5,716 bases of DNA, from contig JAAZJF010000043.1 of assembly GCA_012800475.1 (NCBI GenBank), positions 1 through 5,716 on the forward strand, in the 5' to 3' direction. The notes below the pieces were generated by a model, which was given only the letters and a program-made list of their open reading frames with translations, searched no databases and was not told the DNA's origin. The position numbers and the translations under genes were made by a program. The DNA comes from Gammaproteobacteria bacterium (GTDB lineage: Bacteria; Pseudomonadota; Gammaproteobacteria; Pseudomonadales; Pseudomonadaceae). Shown piece by piece: positions 1-5,716 of the stretch; the first letter of the stretch is position 1, and every line of letters starts with the position of its first letter.

Positions 1-445
1 CATATAAAGCAATCAGCCATGCCATAGTCAGTGCACCAGCAACCGGCTGCGCCATTAAAAAGATGCCAAATATCACTGAAGCTAAACCGCCTAGCACCAG
101 CAACCATTCACCTTGGATTTGTTTACGCAAACGAATGCCAGCCAGAATCTGCAGAACACCGGTCGCAATGGCCCAGATAGCAATATAAAACAACAAGGCT
201 AACGCAGTGATACCCGGAGCTAAGAATGTCACAATCCCTACCACCACGCTGATCAATGCCCAAATCAGTAGCACCCACCAATCATCATGCTCTTTACGTC
301 CGGCAAAGGCTGAATACACACCCAAAACCCCATCTGCAAGAATATAAGCACCAAAAAACACAATCAGTAAAGTCACTGATAGCTCGGGCTCGCGCCAAGT
401 CAGCACACCAAAAATGATAGCCAAGACACCACGTAGCATCAGCAC
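1..445 (-). CDS. HdeD/DUF308-family multi-pass membrane protein, partial, doubtful N-terminus
   Basis: The reading frame is open to the left window edge and gives 148 residues from a possible GTG start (443-445); an ATG lies two codons later (437-439). It is almost wholly hydrophobic, with about six membrane segments (roughly residues 1-16, 22-47, 57-75, 79-103, 115-131 and 135 to the edge), in the repeated pattern of the DUF308/HdeD family: LRGVLAIIFG, then FFGAYILADG, then WWVLL with FLAPGITALALL, then a charged loop IRLRKQIQGEW before GGLASVIFG. The family is named for E. coli HdeD, linked to acid resistance; most members have no known biochemical role, so I assign only an inner-membrane location. 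An in-frame TGA (449-451) sits directly before the first conserved Trp, and neither candidate start has a good Shine-Dalgarno sequence. The gene may therefore be N-terminally shortened or a pseudogene. The family call is firm; start and functionality are not. Confidence 0.75.
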   Translation of the reverse strand, partial: MLMLRGVLAIIFGVLTWREPELSVTLLIVFFGAYILADGVLGVYSAFAGRKEHDDWWVLLIWALISVVVGIVTFLAPGITALALLFYIAIWAIATGVLQILAGIRLRKQIQGEWLLVLGGLASVIFGIFLMAQPVAGALTMAWLIALY

Positions 446-512
446 CCATCATGTCATGGATAGAATGCTAGCGAATCGATTGTTTACAGTATTAATAGAT
501 TTTGTATGCCTT

Positions 513-546
513 TTACCAGTGCTGAAATAAATTGAGTCACTGGTAA
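513..546. repeat. 9-bp inverted repeat upstream of the HdeD-like gene
   Basis: TTACCAGTG (513-521) and its exact reverse complement CACTGGTAA (538-546) are separated by an AT-rich 16-base spacer. The repeat lies between the sucD terminator and the HdeD-like reading frame, where a promoter or operator for the latter would be expected. No run of T follows on the minus strand, so it does not look like a terminator for that strand. It could be a regulator binding site, a weak hairpin, or chance. Confidence 0.4.
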
Positions 547-563
547 TTAAATAGATTTGCGCC

Positions 564-600
564 AAAAATACAAAACCACCGCTCTGGGTGGTTTTGTATT
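564..600 (-). terminator. Rho-independent terminator of the suc operon
   Basis: A perfect 14-bp stem (567-580 paired with 587-600) closes a 6-base loop. On the minus strand the stem is T-rich at its 3' end and runs straight into three more T (positions 566-564). It starts 14 bases after the sucD stop codon. No comparable T run follows on the plus strand, so it is oriented to stop transcription leaving sucD and to insulate the HdeD-like gene downstream. Confidence 0.88.
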
Positions 601-614
601 GCCTCAATAGAGGT

Positions 615-1496
615 TTACTTGTGTTTCCAGCCGGTGATTTCAGCCAATGCTGAGCCAATATCAGCGAGCGAACGCACTGTTTTGACCCCTGCATCTTGTA
701 ACGCTGCAAACTTCTCATCGGCAGTGCCCTTACCGCCAGAGATAATAGCGCCTGCGTGCCCCATACGTTTGCCTTCAGGTGCAGTCACTCCAGCAATATA
801 AGACACCACAGGTTTAGTAATATGCGCTTTGATAAATGAAGCGGCTTCCTCTTCGGCACTGCCACCGATTTCACCAATCATCACAATGGCTTCAGTTTGT
901 GGATCAGCTTGGAACATCTTTAAAATATCAATAAAGCTGGAACCTGGAATAGGGTCGCCACCAATACCAACGCAAGTTGACTGCCCAAAACCTGCATCCG
1001 TGGTTTGCTTCACCGCTTCATAGGTTAAGGTACCCGAGCGCGAGACGATACCGACTTTACCTGGCATATGAATAAAACCTGGCTGAATACCAATTTTACA
1101 CTCACCCGGCGTAATCACGCCTGGGCAGTTAGGTCCGATTAAACGCACGCCCAACTCATCACACTTCACTTTCACATCCAGCATATCTAAGGTCGGTATG
1201 CCCTCAGTGATGCAGATAATCAATTTAATACCTGCAAATGCGGCCTCTAAAATAGAATCTTTACAAAAAGCTGCAGGCACATAAATCACTGAAGCATCGG
1301 CTCCTGTGGCTTGCACCGCTTCTAACACCGTATTAAATACCGGCAAACCTAAATGCTGTGTGCCACCTTTGCCTGGGGTGACACCGCCAACCATTTTTGT
1401 GCCGTACGCAATGGCTTGCTCAGAATGGAAGGTCCCTTGCGCGCCGGTGAAGCCTTGGCAAATCACCTTCGTATCGTGGTTAATTAAAATACTCAT
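615..1496 (-). CDS. sucD: Succinyl-CoA synthetase, alpha subunit (ADP-forming)
   Basis: This is the alpha subunit of succinate-CoA ligase (EC 6.2.1.5), cytosolic, which with SucC converts succinyl-CoA, ADP (or GDP) and phosphate to succinate, CoA and ATP (or GTP). The 293-residue protein is close to the 289 of E. coli. The N-terminal CoA-binding Rossmann domain shows GFTGAQGTFH (15-24) and GPNCPGVITPGECKIG (121-136), with Cys124 matching the CoA-site cysteine. The C-terminal ligase domain has GEIGG with Glu209 and KRMGHAGAI with His247, the histidine that carries the phosphate during catalysis. The ATG overlaps the sucC stop in an ATGA (1493-1496), typical of translational coupling of subunits made in equal amounts. 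A purine-rich stretch (GGGGGGAA on the minus strand) in the end of sucC is the likely ribosome site. The stop is followed closely by the operon terminator. No key residue is missing. Confidence 0.97.
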   Translation of the reverse strand: MSILINHDTKVICQGFTGAQGTFHSEQAIAYGTKMVGGVTPGKGGTQHLGLPVFNTVLEAVQATGADASVIYVPAAFCKDSILEAAFAGIKLIICITEGIPTLDMLDVKVKCDELGVRLIGPNCPGVITPGECKIGIQPGFIHMPGKVGIVSRSGTLTYEAVKQTTDAGFGQSTCVGIGGDPIPGSSFIDILKMFQADPQTEAIVMIGEIGGSAEEEAASFIKAHITKPVVSYIAGVTAPEGKRMGHAGAIISGGKGTADEKFAALQDAGVKTVRSLADIGSALAEITGWKHK

Positions 1497-2665
1497 AGCT
1501 GTTCCCCCCGCGCCGCAGCTACCACTTGTATGGCTGCGTCACTCAAGGTGCTGGCAGCGATAATATTCAATCCGCTTTCAGCCAACACTTGGCGGCCTAA
1601 GGCGGCATTATTACCTTCCAATCGCACGACGACAGGCACTTTAACTCCCACTTCTTTCACCGCTCCAATCACACCTTCAGCAATCATATCGCAGCGCACA
1701 ATACCGCCGAAAATATTAATCAAAACGGCTTTTACCGTAGTGTCCGAAAGAATAATTTTAAAGGCTTGCGACACACGCTCTTTAGTCGCGCCACCGCCCA
1801 CATCTAAAAAGTTGGCGGGCTTACCACCATGGTGATTCACAATATCCATGGTACCCATGGCTAAACCTGCACCATTGACCATGCAGCCAATATCGCCATC
1901 GAGTGCCACATAATTGAGTTCAAATTGTGCAGCATGAGCTTCACGCGGATCATCTTGCCCCAGATCTTGCATGGCCCGTAATTTAGGCTGACGGTACAGC
2001 GCATTGCTATCAATAGTCACTTTGGCATCTAAACAATGCAGGTAACCGGCTTGTGTAATCACCAAAGGATTGACCTCCAGCAACGCCACATCACGCTCAA
2101 CAAACATCTGCGCAAGACTGAGAAATATTTTCACAAACTGCTGAACTTGATCGCCCTGCAAGTCCAACTGATAGGCTAAATAGCGCCCCTGAAAAGGTTG
2201 CGCACCAATGGTGGGATCAATCATCACTTGAACGATTTTATCCGGTGTTTCACTGGCAACCTTTTCAATATCAACGCCGCCTTCGGTCGAAGCCATAAAG
2301 ACCACACGTCGTGAAGCGCGGTCCACAACTGCACCCAAATACAACTCTTTAGAAAAGTCGGTACAGGCTTCAACCAGTATTTGATTAACGGGCTGGCCGT
2401 TCGCATCGGTTTGATAGGTGACTAAACGCTTGCCTAACCATTGCGCAGCAAAGTCTTGTGCGTCTTCGGGACTGGTGACTAACTTCACCCCACCTGCTTT
2501 ACCGCGTCCACCAGCGTGAACTTGAGCTTTGACCACCCAACGCTCGCCACCAATGTCATGACAGGCTTGTGCAGCAGCTGCAGGCGTTTGCGCTGCAACC
2601 CCTGCGGAGACAGGTAAACCATATTCAGAAAATAATTGCTTCGCTTGATATTCGTGAAGATTCAT
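1493..2665 (-). CDS. sucC: Succinyl-CoA synthetase, beta subunit (ADP-forming)
   Basis: This is the beta subunit of succinate-CoA ligase, which binds the nucleotide and succinate. It is 390 residues long (388 in E. coli), beginning MNLHEYQAKQLF as the family does. The N-terminal ATP-grasp domain shows VVKAQVHAGGRGKAGGVK with Lys46 and the glycine loop at 52-55, plus Glu99 and Glu107. Asn199 and Asp213 fit the metal-binding pair. The C-terminal part has CMVNGAGLAMGTMD with Asn264 and NIFGGIVRCD (317-326), the succinate-binding loop. The ATG at 2663-2665 is preceded by AGGA at a 9-base gap. The 156-base gap from lpdG is the longest in the operon and contains a terminator-like hairpin, so sucCD may have their own promoter. 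The last four residues (GEQL) carry the frame into the overlap with sucD. It looks intact. Confidence 0.97.
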   Translation of the reverse strand: MNLHEYQAKQLFSEYGLPVSAGVAAQTPAAAAQACHDIGGERWVVKAQVHAGGRGKAGGVKLVTSPEDAQDFAAQWLGKRLVTYQTDANGQPVNQILVEACTDFSKELYLGAVVDRASRRVVFMASTEGGVDIEKVASETPDKIVQVMIDPTIGAQPFQGRYLAYQLDLQGDQVQQFVKIFLSLAQMFVERDVALLEVNPLVITQAGYLHCLDAKVTIDSNALYRQPKLRAMQDLGQDDPREAHAAQFELNYVALDGDIGCMVNGAGLAMGTMDIVNHHGGKPANFLDVGGGATKERVSQAFKIILSDTTVKAVLINIFGGIVRCDMIAEGVIGAVKEVGVKVPVVVRLEGNNAALGRQVLAESGLNIIAASTLSDAAIQVVAAARGEQL

Positions 2666-2713
2666 AAAGCCTGATCCTGTAAGTTTAGAAAGTGTGGGAT
2701 TGACCTCGTATCG

Positions 2714-2743
2714 AGTGTAGCTGTTATTGGCAGGTTAAATCAG
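2714..2743 (-). promoter_or_regulatory. Weak candidate sigma-70 promoter for sucCD
   Basis: On the minus strand TACACT (2714-2719) matches 4 of 6 bases of the -10 consensus, with CTGATT (2738-2743) as a 3 of 6 match to the -35 element at an 18-base spacing. It lies between the hairpin after lpdG and the sucC start. The match is poor and could easily be chance; the main reason to propose a promoter here is the terminator-like hairpin just upstream. Confidence 0.2.
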
Positions 2744-2789
2744 CTGCAAAACGGCTGTAGATCACAATTAACTTATGTAAGGCAGAATC

Positions 2790-2816
2790 AAAACCGCCCC
2801 TAAAAAGGGGCGGTTT
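2790..2816 (-). terminator. Terminator-like hairpin after lpdG
   Basis: AAACCGCCCC (2791-2800) pairs perfectly with GGGGCGGTTT (2807-2816) around a 6-base loop. On the minus strand the stem begins 5 bases after the lpdG stop and ends in four T, then GATTC. The GC-rich stem is strong but the T tract is short. It could end a fraction of transcripts before sucCD, or act as a 3' end that protects a processed sucAB-lpdG message. Confidence 0.7.
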
Positions 2817-2821
2817 GTTGA

Positions 2822-4258
2822 TCAACGTTTTTTGCGGTTAGCAATGTGAATCGCTTGCCCACTCACGGCGAGCGCCGCTTCATGTAACGCTTCAGACAAG
2901 GTTGGGTGTGAGAACACCATCAAAGCTAAGTCTTCAGCGCTGGAGCCAAACTCCATCGCAATCGCGCCCTGCTGAACCAACTCAGCAGCACTTGGACCAA
3001 TCACGTGCACACCCAGAATGCGATCTGTTGTTGCATCAGCAATAACTTTCACAAAACCAGCGGTATCGTTGGCAGCCATCGCACGGCCACTGGCTGCGAA
3101 TGGGAACACACCACAGTTGACTGCGACACCTTCGCCTTTCAACTGCTGCTCGGTTTTACCGACGCTGGCAACTTCAGGATGGGTATAGATCACACTTGGG
3201 ATTAAATCGTAATTGACTTGGTTTTGCTTACCCGCAATACGCTCAACCACCATGATGCCTTCTTCTGATGCTTTGTGAGCCAACATTGGGCCACGCACCA
3301 CGTCACCAATAGCGTAAACGCCAGGTACGCTCGTCGCACAGATATCATCAACGAAAATAAAGCCACGCTCATCCAGGGTTACACCGCTGTCGACTGCTAA
3401 GACGTTAGTGGTCACTGGACGACGGCCTACAGAAACAATTAACTTATCAAAAGTCATGTTCTGCTCGCCTTTAGCATCAGTGAAATTCACTGTTACTTCG
3501 CCGTTTTTAACTTCAGATCCGGTCAAGCGTGCACCCAGACGAATGTCCAGTCCTTGCTTACCAAAAATCTTCAGTGCTTCTTTAGAGACTTGCTCATCCA
3601 TCGCAGGCAGGAATTTATCCTGTGCTTCGATAACAGTCACTTCAGCGCCTAAACGGCCCCAAACAGAACCCAATTCCAGACCAATTACACCTGCGCCAAT
3701 CACGCCAAGGCGTTTTGGTACCGCTTGGAATTCCAGTGCGCCTGTTGAATCAACAATCACATCTTGATCAACCGGTGCAGGTGGAATATCAATCGGCTGT
3801 GAACCCGCAGCGATAATCACGTTTTCAGCTTCGTATACAGTGACAGTACCGTCTGCTGCTGTGACTTCAACCTGCTTGTTGGCCAGTAACTTACCGTGAC
3901 CTTCAATACTGGTGACGCCGTTGGCTTTAAATAAGCCTGCAATACCGCCAGTCAGGTTTTTAACAATAGTGCTCTTGCGAGCAATCATTGCTGGAACATC
4001 CATGGTGACGTCTTTAACGCCAATACCGTGTACTGCGAAGTCTTCTTTAGCTTCGTGGTATTTCCATGCACTGTCCAACAGGGCTTTAGATGGGATACAA
4101 CCTACGTTTAAGCAAGTACCGCCTAATGCCATTTTGCCGTCTTTGTCTTGGTACTTTTCAATACAGGCAGTTTTCATACCCAATTGTGCTGCTTTAATAG
4201 CTGCAACATAGCCACCTGGGCCTGCACCAATGACAATTACATCAAATTTCTGACTCAT
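2822..4258 (-). CDS. lpdG: Dihydrolipoamide dehydrogenase (E3) of the 2-oxoglutarate dehydrogenase complex
   Basis: This flavoprotein (EC 1.8.1.4) reoxidises the dihydrolipoyl arm of SucB and passes electrons through FAD to NAD+. The 478 residues show all class I disulphide oxidoreductase motifs: FAD-binding GAGPGG (11-16), the redox-active disulphide in GGTCLNVGC (Cys49 and Cys54), NAD-binding GAGVIG (188-193), the second FAD motif GVYAIGDV (313-320, Asp319), and the C-terminal dimer-interface HPTLSE with His451 and Glu456, the acid-base pair that completes the partner's active site. The ATG (4256-4258) is preceded by GAGGA at a 6-base gap, the clearest ribosome site in the window. Its position between sucB and sucC matches the LpdG of Pseudomonas, where it is the E3 of 2-oxoglutarate dehydrogenase; service to other 2-oxoacid complexes or the glycine cleavage system is possible. 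The symbol rests on that context. Confidence 0.96.
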   Translation of the reverse strand: MSQKFDVIVIGAGPGGYVAAIKAAQLGMKTACIEKYQDKDGKMALGGTCLNVGCIPSKALLDSAWKYHEAKEDFAVHGIGVKDVTMDVPAMIARKSTIVKNLTGGIAGLFKANGVTSIEGHGKLLANKQVEVTAADGTVTVYEAENVIIAAGSQPIDIPPAPVDQDVIVDSTGALEFQAVPKRLGVIGAGVIGLELGSVWGRLGAEVTVIEAQDKFLPAMDEQVSKEALKIFGKQGLDIRLGARLTGSEVKNGEVTVNFTDAKGEQNMTFDKLIVSVGRRPVTTNVLAVDSGVTLDERGFIFVDDICATSVPGVYAIGDVVRGPMLAHKASEEGIMVVERIAGKQNQVNYDLIPSVIYTHPEVASVGKTEQQLKGEGVAVNCGVFPFAASGRAMAANDTAGFVKVIADATTDRILGVHVIGPSAAELVQQGAIAMEFGSSAEDLALMVFSHPTLSEALHEAALAVSGQAIHIANRKKR

Positions 4259-4274
4259 GAGTTTTCCTCGTTAA

Positions 4275-4289
4275 GTGGTGTGAAACCAC
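4275..4289 (-). other. Small hairpin just upstream of the lpdG ribosome site
   Basis: GTGGT (4275-4279) and ACCAC (4285-4289) form a 5-bp stem with a 5-base loop. It ends 6 bases before the GAGGA of lpdG in the direction of transcription, so it does not cover the ribosome site as drawn. It may be incidental. Confidence 0.3.
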
Positions 4290-4292
4290 GTA

Positions 4293-4323
4293 CTGCAGCC
4301 GCTATAAAATACAGCGGCTGCAG
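4293..4323 (-). other. Intercistronic hairpin between sucB and lpdG
   Basis: CTGCAGCCGCT (4293-4303) pairs perfectly with AGCGGCTGCAG (4313-4323) across a 9-base AT-rich loop. The hairpin starts 5 bases after the sucB stop. No T tract follows it on the minus strand, so it lacks the second half of an intrinsic terminator. A role in message stability or processing is more likely than termination. Confidence 0.6.
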
Positions 4324-4328
4324 AATTA

Positions 4329-5528
4329 TCAGATATCCAGCAACAGACGCGCTGGGTCTTCTAACAAGTTTTTCATGGTGACAAGGAAAGTCACTGCTTC
4401 TTTGCCATCAATTAAACGGTGGTCATAAGATAATGCTAAGTACATCATCGGTAAAATAACCACTTCACCGTCTACAGCCATTGGACGCTCTTGGATTTTG
4501 TGCATACCCAAGATGGCTGTTTGTGGTGGGTTAACGATTGGCGTTGACAGTAAAGAACCGAACACACCACCGTTAGAAATAGTGAAAGTACCACCGGTCA
4601 TCTCTTCTAGCGTCAGCTTGCCTTCTTTAGCTTTACGGCCGTAAGCGTTGATGCCGCCTTCGATTTCTGCAAGGCTCATAAACTCAGCATTACGCAATAC
4701 AGGTACAACCAGACCGCGATCGCTGGATACTGCAACACCAATGTCTTGGTAGCCGTGGTAAACGATATCGTTACCATCAATCGAAGCGTTGACGCCAGGC
4801 TGGCGCTTCAGCGCTTCAACCGCTGCTTTAACAAAGAATGACATAAAGCCCAAACGAACGCCGTTATGGGTTTTTTCAAACAAGTCTTTGTACTTGCTGC
4901 GCAACTCCATAATGGGTTTCATGTTGACTTCGTTAAACGTCGTTAACATGGCCATTGAAGACTGTGCTTCAACTAAACGCTCAGCAACCTTTTTGCGCAA
5001 ACGCGTCATTGGTACACGCTTTTCAACGCGATCACCGGCAGCAAACAAGGGTGCTTCTGCAGCTGGCGTAGCAGCTTGTGGCGCAGCAGCAGGTTTGCTT
5101 GCAACAGCAGCGACTGCATCTTCTTTAGTCACGCGGCCATCTTTACCTGTGCCTGAAATATCAGCAGGATTAAGGGCATTTTCTGCAGCGATTTTACGTG
5201 CAGCGGGTGACAAAATTGCATCTTCGCTGGCTGCGGCTGGAGCTGCTTCGCTCGCTGTAGCTGCTGGTGCAGCAGCAGGCGCTGCAACGGCTTCAGTATC
5301 CAAACGACCTAACAACTCACCGCTTAAAACAGTTGCATCTTCATCGGCAACAATTTCAGTAATCACGCCATCCGCTTCAGCCAAAACTTCCATCACAACT
5401 TTGTCAGTTTCGATATCAACAATCAGCTCATCACGCTTAACAGCATCGCCTACTTTTTTGTGCCATGTTGCAACGGTGCCATCAGCGACCGACTCGGGAA
5501 ATGCTGGGGCTTTAATTTCGATAGCCAT
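4329..5528 (-). CDS. sucB: Dihydrolipoyllysine-residue succinyltransferase (E2) of the 2-oxoglutarate dehydrogenase complex
   Basis: This is the core enzyme (EC 2.3.1.61), which takes the succinyl group from SucA on a swinging lipoyl arm and transfers it to CoA. The 399 residues fit the family (about 405 in E. coli). One lipoyl domain spans about 1-77, with DIETDKVVMEV placing the lipoylated lysine at 43. An Ala/Pro-rich flexible linker (about 80-103) leads to the small peripheral-subunit-binding domain (about 105-142, ILSPAARKIAAEN through GKDGRVTKED). A second Ala/Pro linker follows, then the catalytic domain from about 168 to the end. Its signature SYDHRLIDG gives the catalytic His370 and Asp374. 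The ATG (5526-5528) has AGGAA upstream at a 9-base gap. It lies 74 bases after sucA, with a terminator-like palindrome between them. The single lipoyl domain and the HRLIDG ending favour SucB over the pyruvate dehydrogenase E2. Confidence 0.97.
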   Translation of the reverse strand: MAIEIKAPAFPESVADGTVATWHKKVGDAVKRDELIVDIETDKVVMEVLAEADGVITEIVADEDATVLSGELLGRLDTEAVAAPAAAPAATASEAAPAAASEDAILSPAARKIAAENALNPADISGTGKDGRVTKEDAVAAVASKPAAAPQAATPAAEAPLFAAGDRVEKRVPMTRLRKKVAERLVEAQSSMAMLTTFNEVNMKPIMELRSKYKDLFEKTHNGVRLGFMSFFVKAAVEALKRQPGVNASIDGNDIVYHGYQDIGVAVSSDRGLVVPVLRNAEFMSLAEIEGGINAYGRKAKEGKLTLEEMTGGTFTISNGGVFGSLLSTPIVNPPQTAILGMHKIQERPMAVDGEVVILPMMYLALSYDHRLIDGKEAVTFLVTMKNLLEDPARLLLDI

Positions 5529-5561
5529 AATAATGTGTTCCTATAAATTCGGTTATTACGT

Positions 5562-5592
5562 AAAAAACCGCACTGCATATGCAGTGCGGTTT
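5562..5592 (-). terminator. Terminator-like palindrome between sucA and sucB
   Basis: A perfect 28-base palindrome (5565-5592, centred on GCATATGC) can fold into a stem of about 12 bp with a 4-base loop. On the minus strand it starts 10 bases after the sucA stop and runs into six consecutive T, three of them in the stem. By shape this is a full Rho-independent terminator, yet sucB follows within the same gene set, so it probably acts only partly or serves as a stable 3' end of a sucA message. Confidence 0.75.
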
Positions 5593-5602
5593 GATCGCTG
5601 AT

Positions 5603-5716
5603 TTAAACGCTAAAGGCTTCTTGCAACAATTGTTCTTGCTGCTCAGCATGCATTGATGCATAACCACAAGCCGGTGATGCTGAAGCAATACGACCAGCGT
5701 ACTGCAATTCAACGCC
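5603..5716 (-). CDS. sucA: 2-oxoglutarate dehydrogenase E1 component, C-terminal fragment
   Basis: Only the last 37 codons and the TAA stop (5603-5605) are inside the window; the rest lies beyond the right edge. The residues LQYAGRIASASPACGYASMH, then AEQQEQLLQEAF and the final SV, match the well-conserved end of SucA, where a Y-x-GR-x-x-SASPA-x-G segment precedes a short C-terminal helix. SucA (EC 1.2.4.2) is the thiamine-diphosphate enzyme that decarboxylates 2-oxoglutarate and succinylates the lipoyl group of SucB. The identification is supported by sucB immediately downstream. Nothing can be said about the catalytic part or the operon promoter, which are outside. Confidence 0.93.
   Translation of the reverse strand, partial: GVELQYAGRIASASPACGYASMHAEQQEQLLQEAFSV

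Noticed and set aside
80..600. Possible novel system next to the suc operon
   Set aside because: The only neighbour is a common DUF308/HdeD-type membrane protein; nothing in the gap encodes an additional gene, RNA or repeat array that I can support.
449..718. An 89-codon minus-strand open frame spanning the end of sucD, the terminator and the HdeD leader
   Set aside because: It starts inside sucD in another frame and crosses the operon terminator. Only its last dozen residues matter, as the possible lost N-terminus of the HdeD-like protein.
2702..2716. A short inverted repeat (CTCG-TAT-CGAG) in the sucC leader
   Set aside because: The arms are only 4 bases with a 3-base loop, which is too short to distinguish from chance.
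2755..2775. A TGTGA half-site upstream of sucC resembling a CRP/Vfr box
   Set aside because: The second half-site (TCACA at the correct spacing) is absent on the minus strand, so only a 5-base match remains.
3408..4381. Several plus-strand open frames of 77 to 119 codons opposite lpdG
   Set aside because: They are antisense shadows of a highly conserved enzyme, with no ribosome site or recognisable motif.
4789..5601. A 270-codon open frame on the plus strand opposite sucB
   Set aside because: It is antisense to an intact, well-recognised gene and very rich in Ala, Ser and Thr, as expected from reading the Ala/Pro linker codons of sucB backwards. It has no recognisable domain and ends by running through the sucA-sucB palindrome.
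5512..5712. A 66-codon minus-strand open frame covering the sucA-sucB junction
   Set aside because: It overlaps the end of sucA in another frame, runs through the hairpin and ends inside the start of sucB; it is composed of shadow sequence with no domain.

Overview
The window is the end of a bacterial tricarboxylic acid (TCA) cycle operon read entirely on the minus strand, followed by the start of an unrelated membrane-protein gene on the same strand. In transcription order (high to low coordinates) it holds: the last 37 codons of sucA (2-oxoglutarate dehydrogenase E1), sucB (E2), an lpdG-type dihydrolipoamide dehydrogenase (E3), sucC and sucD (succinyl-CoA synthetase beta and alpha), a strong intrinsic terminator, and a partial HdeD/DUF308-type multi-pass membrane protein cut by the left edge.

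The order sucA-sucB-lpd-sucC-sucD, with the E3 gene inside the cluster, is the arrangement known from Pseudomonas and relatives. The proteins read like pseudomonad versions: a 478-residue LpdG, a 399-residue SucB with one lipoyl domain, and the SucA C-terminus. Base composition looks moderate (near 50% GC by eye, not computed), lower than typical Pseudomonas. A low-GC branch of the Pseudomonadaceae or a near neighbour is my inference, not a proven placement.

The genes form one metabolic unit. SucA, SucB and LpdG assemble the 2-oxoglutarate dehydrogenase complex, which makes succinyl-CoA and NADH. SucC and SucD convert succinyl-CoA to succinate with nucleoside triphosphate formation. The five suc/lpd coding regions look intact, with the expected catalytic residues. 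sucC and sucD overlap by 4 bases, while the other junctions are 70, 74 and 156 bases long and each contains a hairpin.

The points worth a second look are small. Terminator-like hairpins follow sucA and lpdG inside the operon, which could set different transcript levels for E1, E2/E3 and SucCD. The HdeD-like gene has an in-frame TGA exactly where a conserved tryptophan would be expected, so its start is missing or displaced. I found no RNA gene, CRISPR array, insertion sequence or defence system, and nothing that I would call a previously undescribed system.
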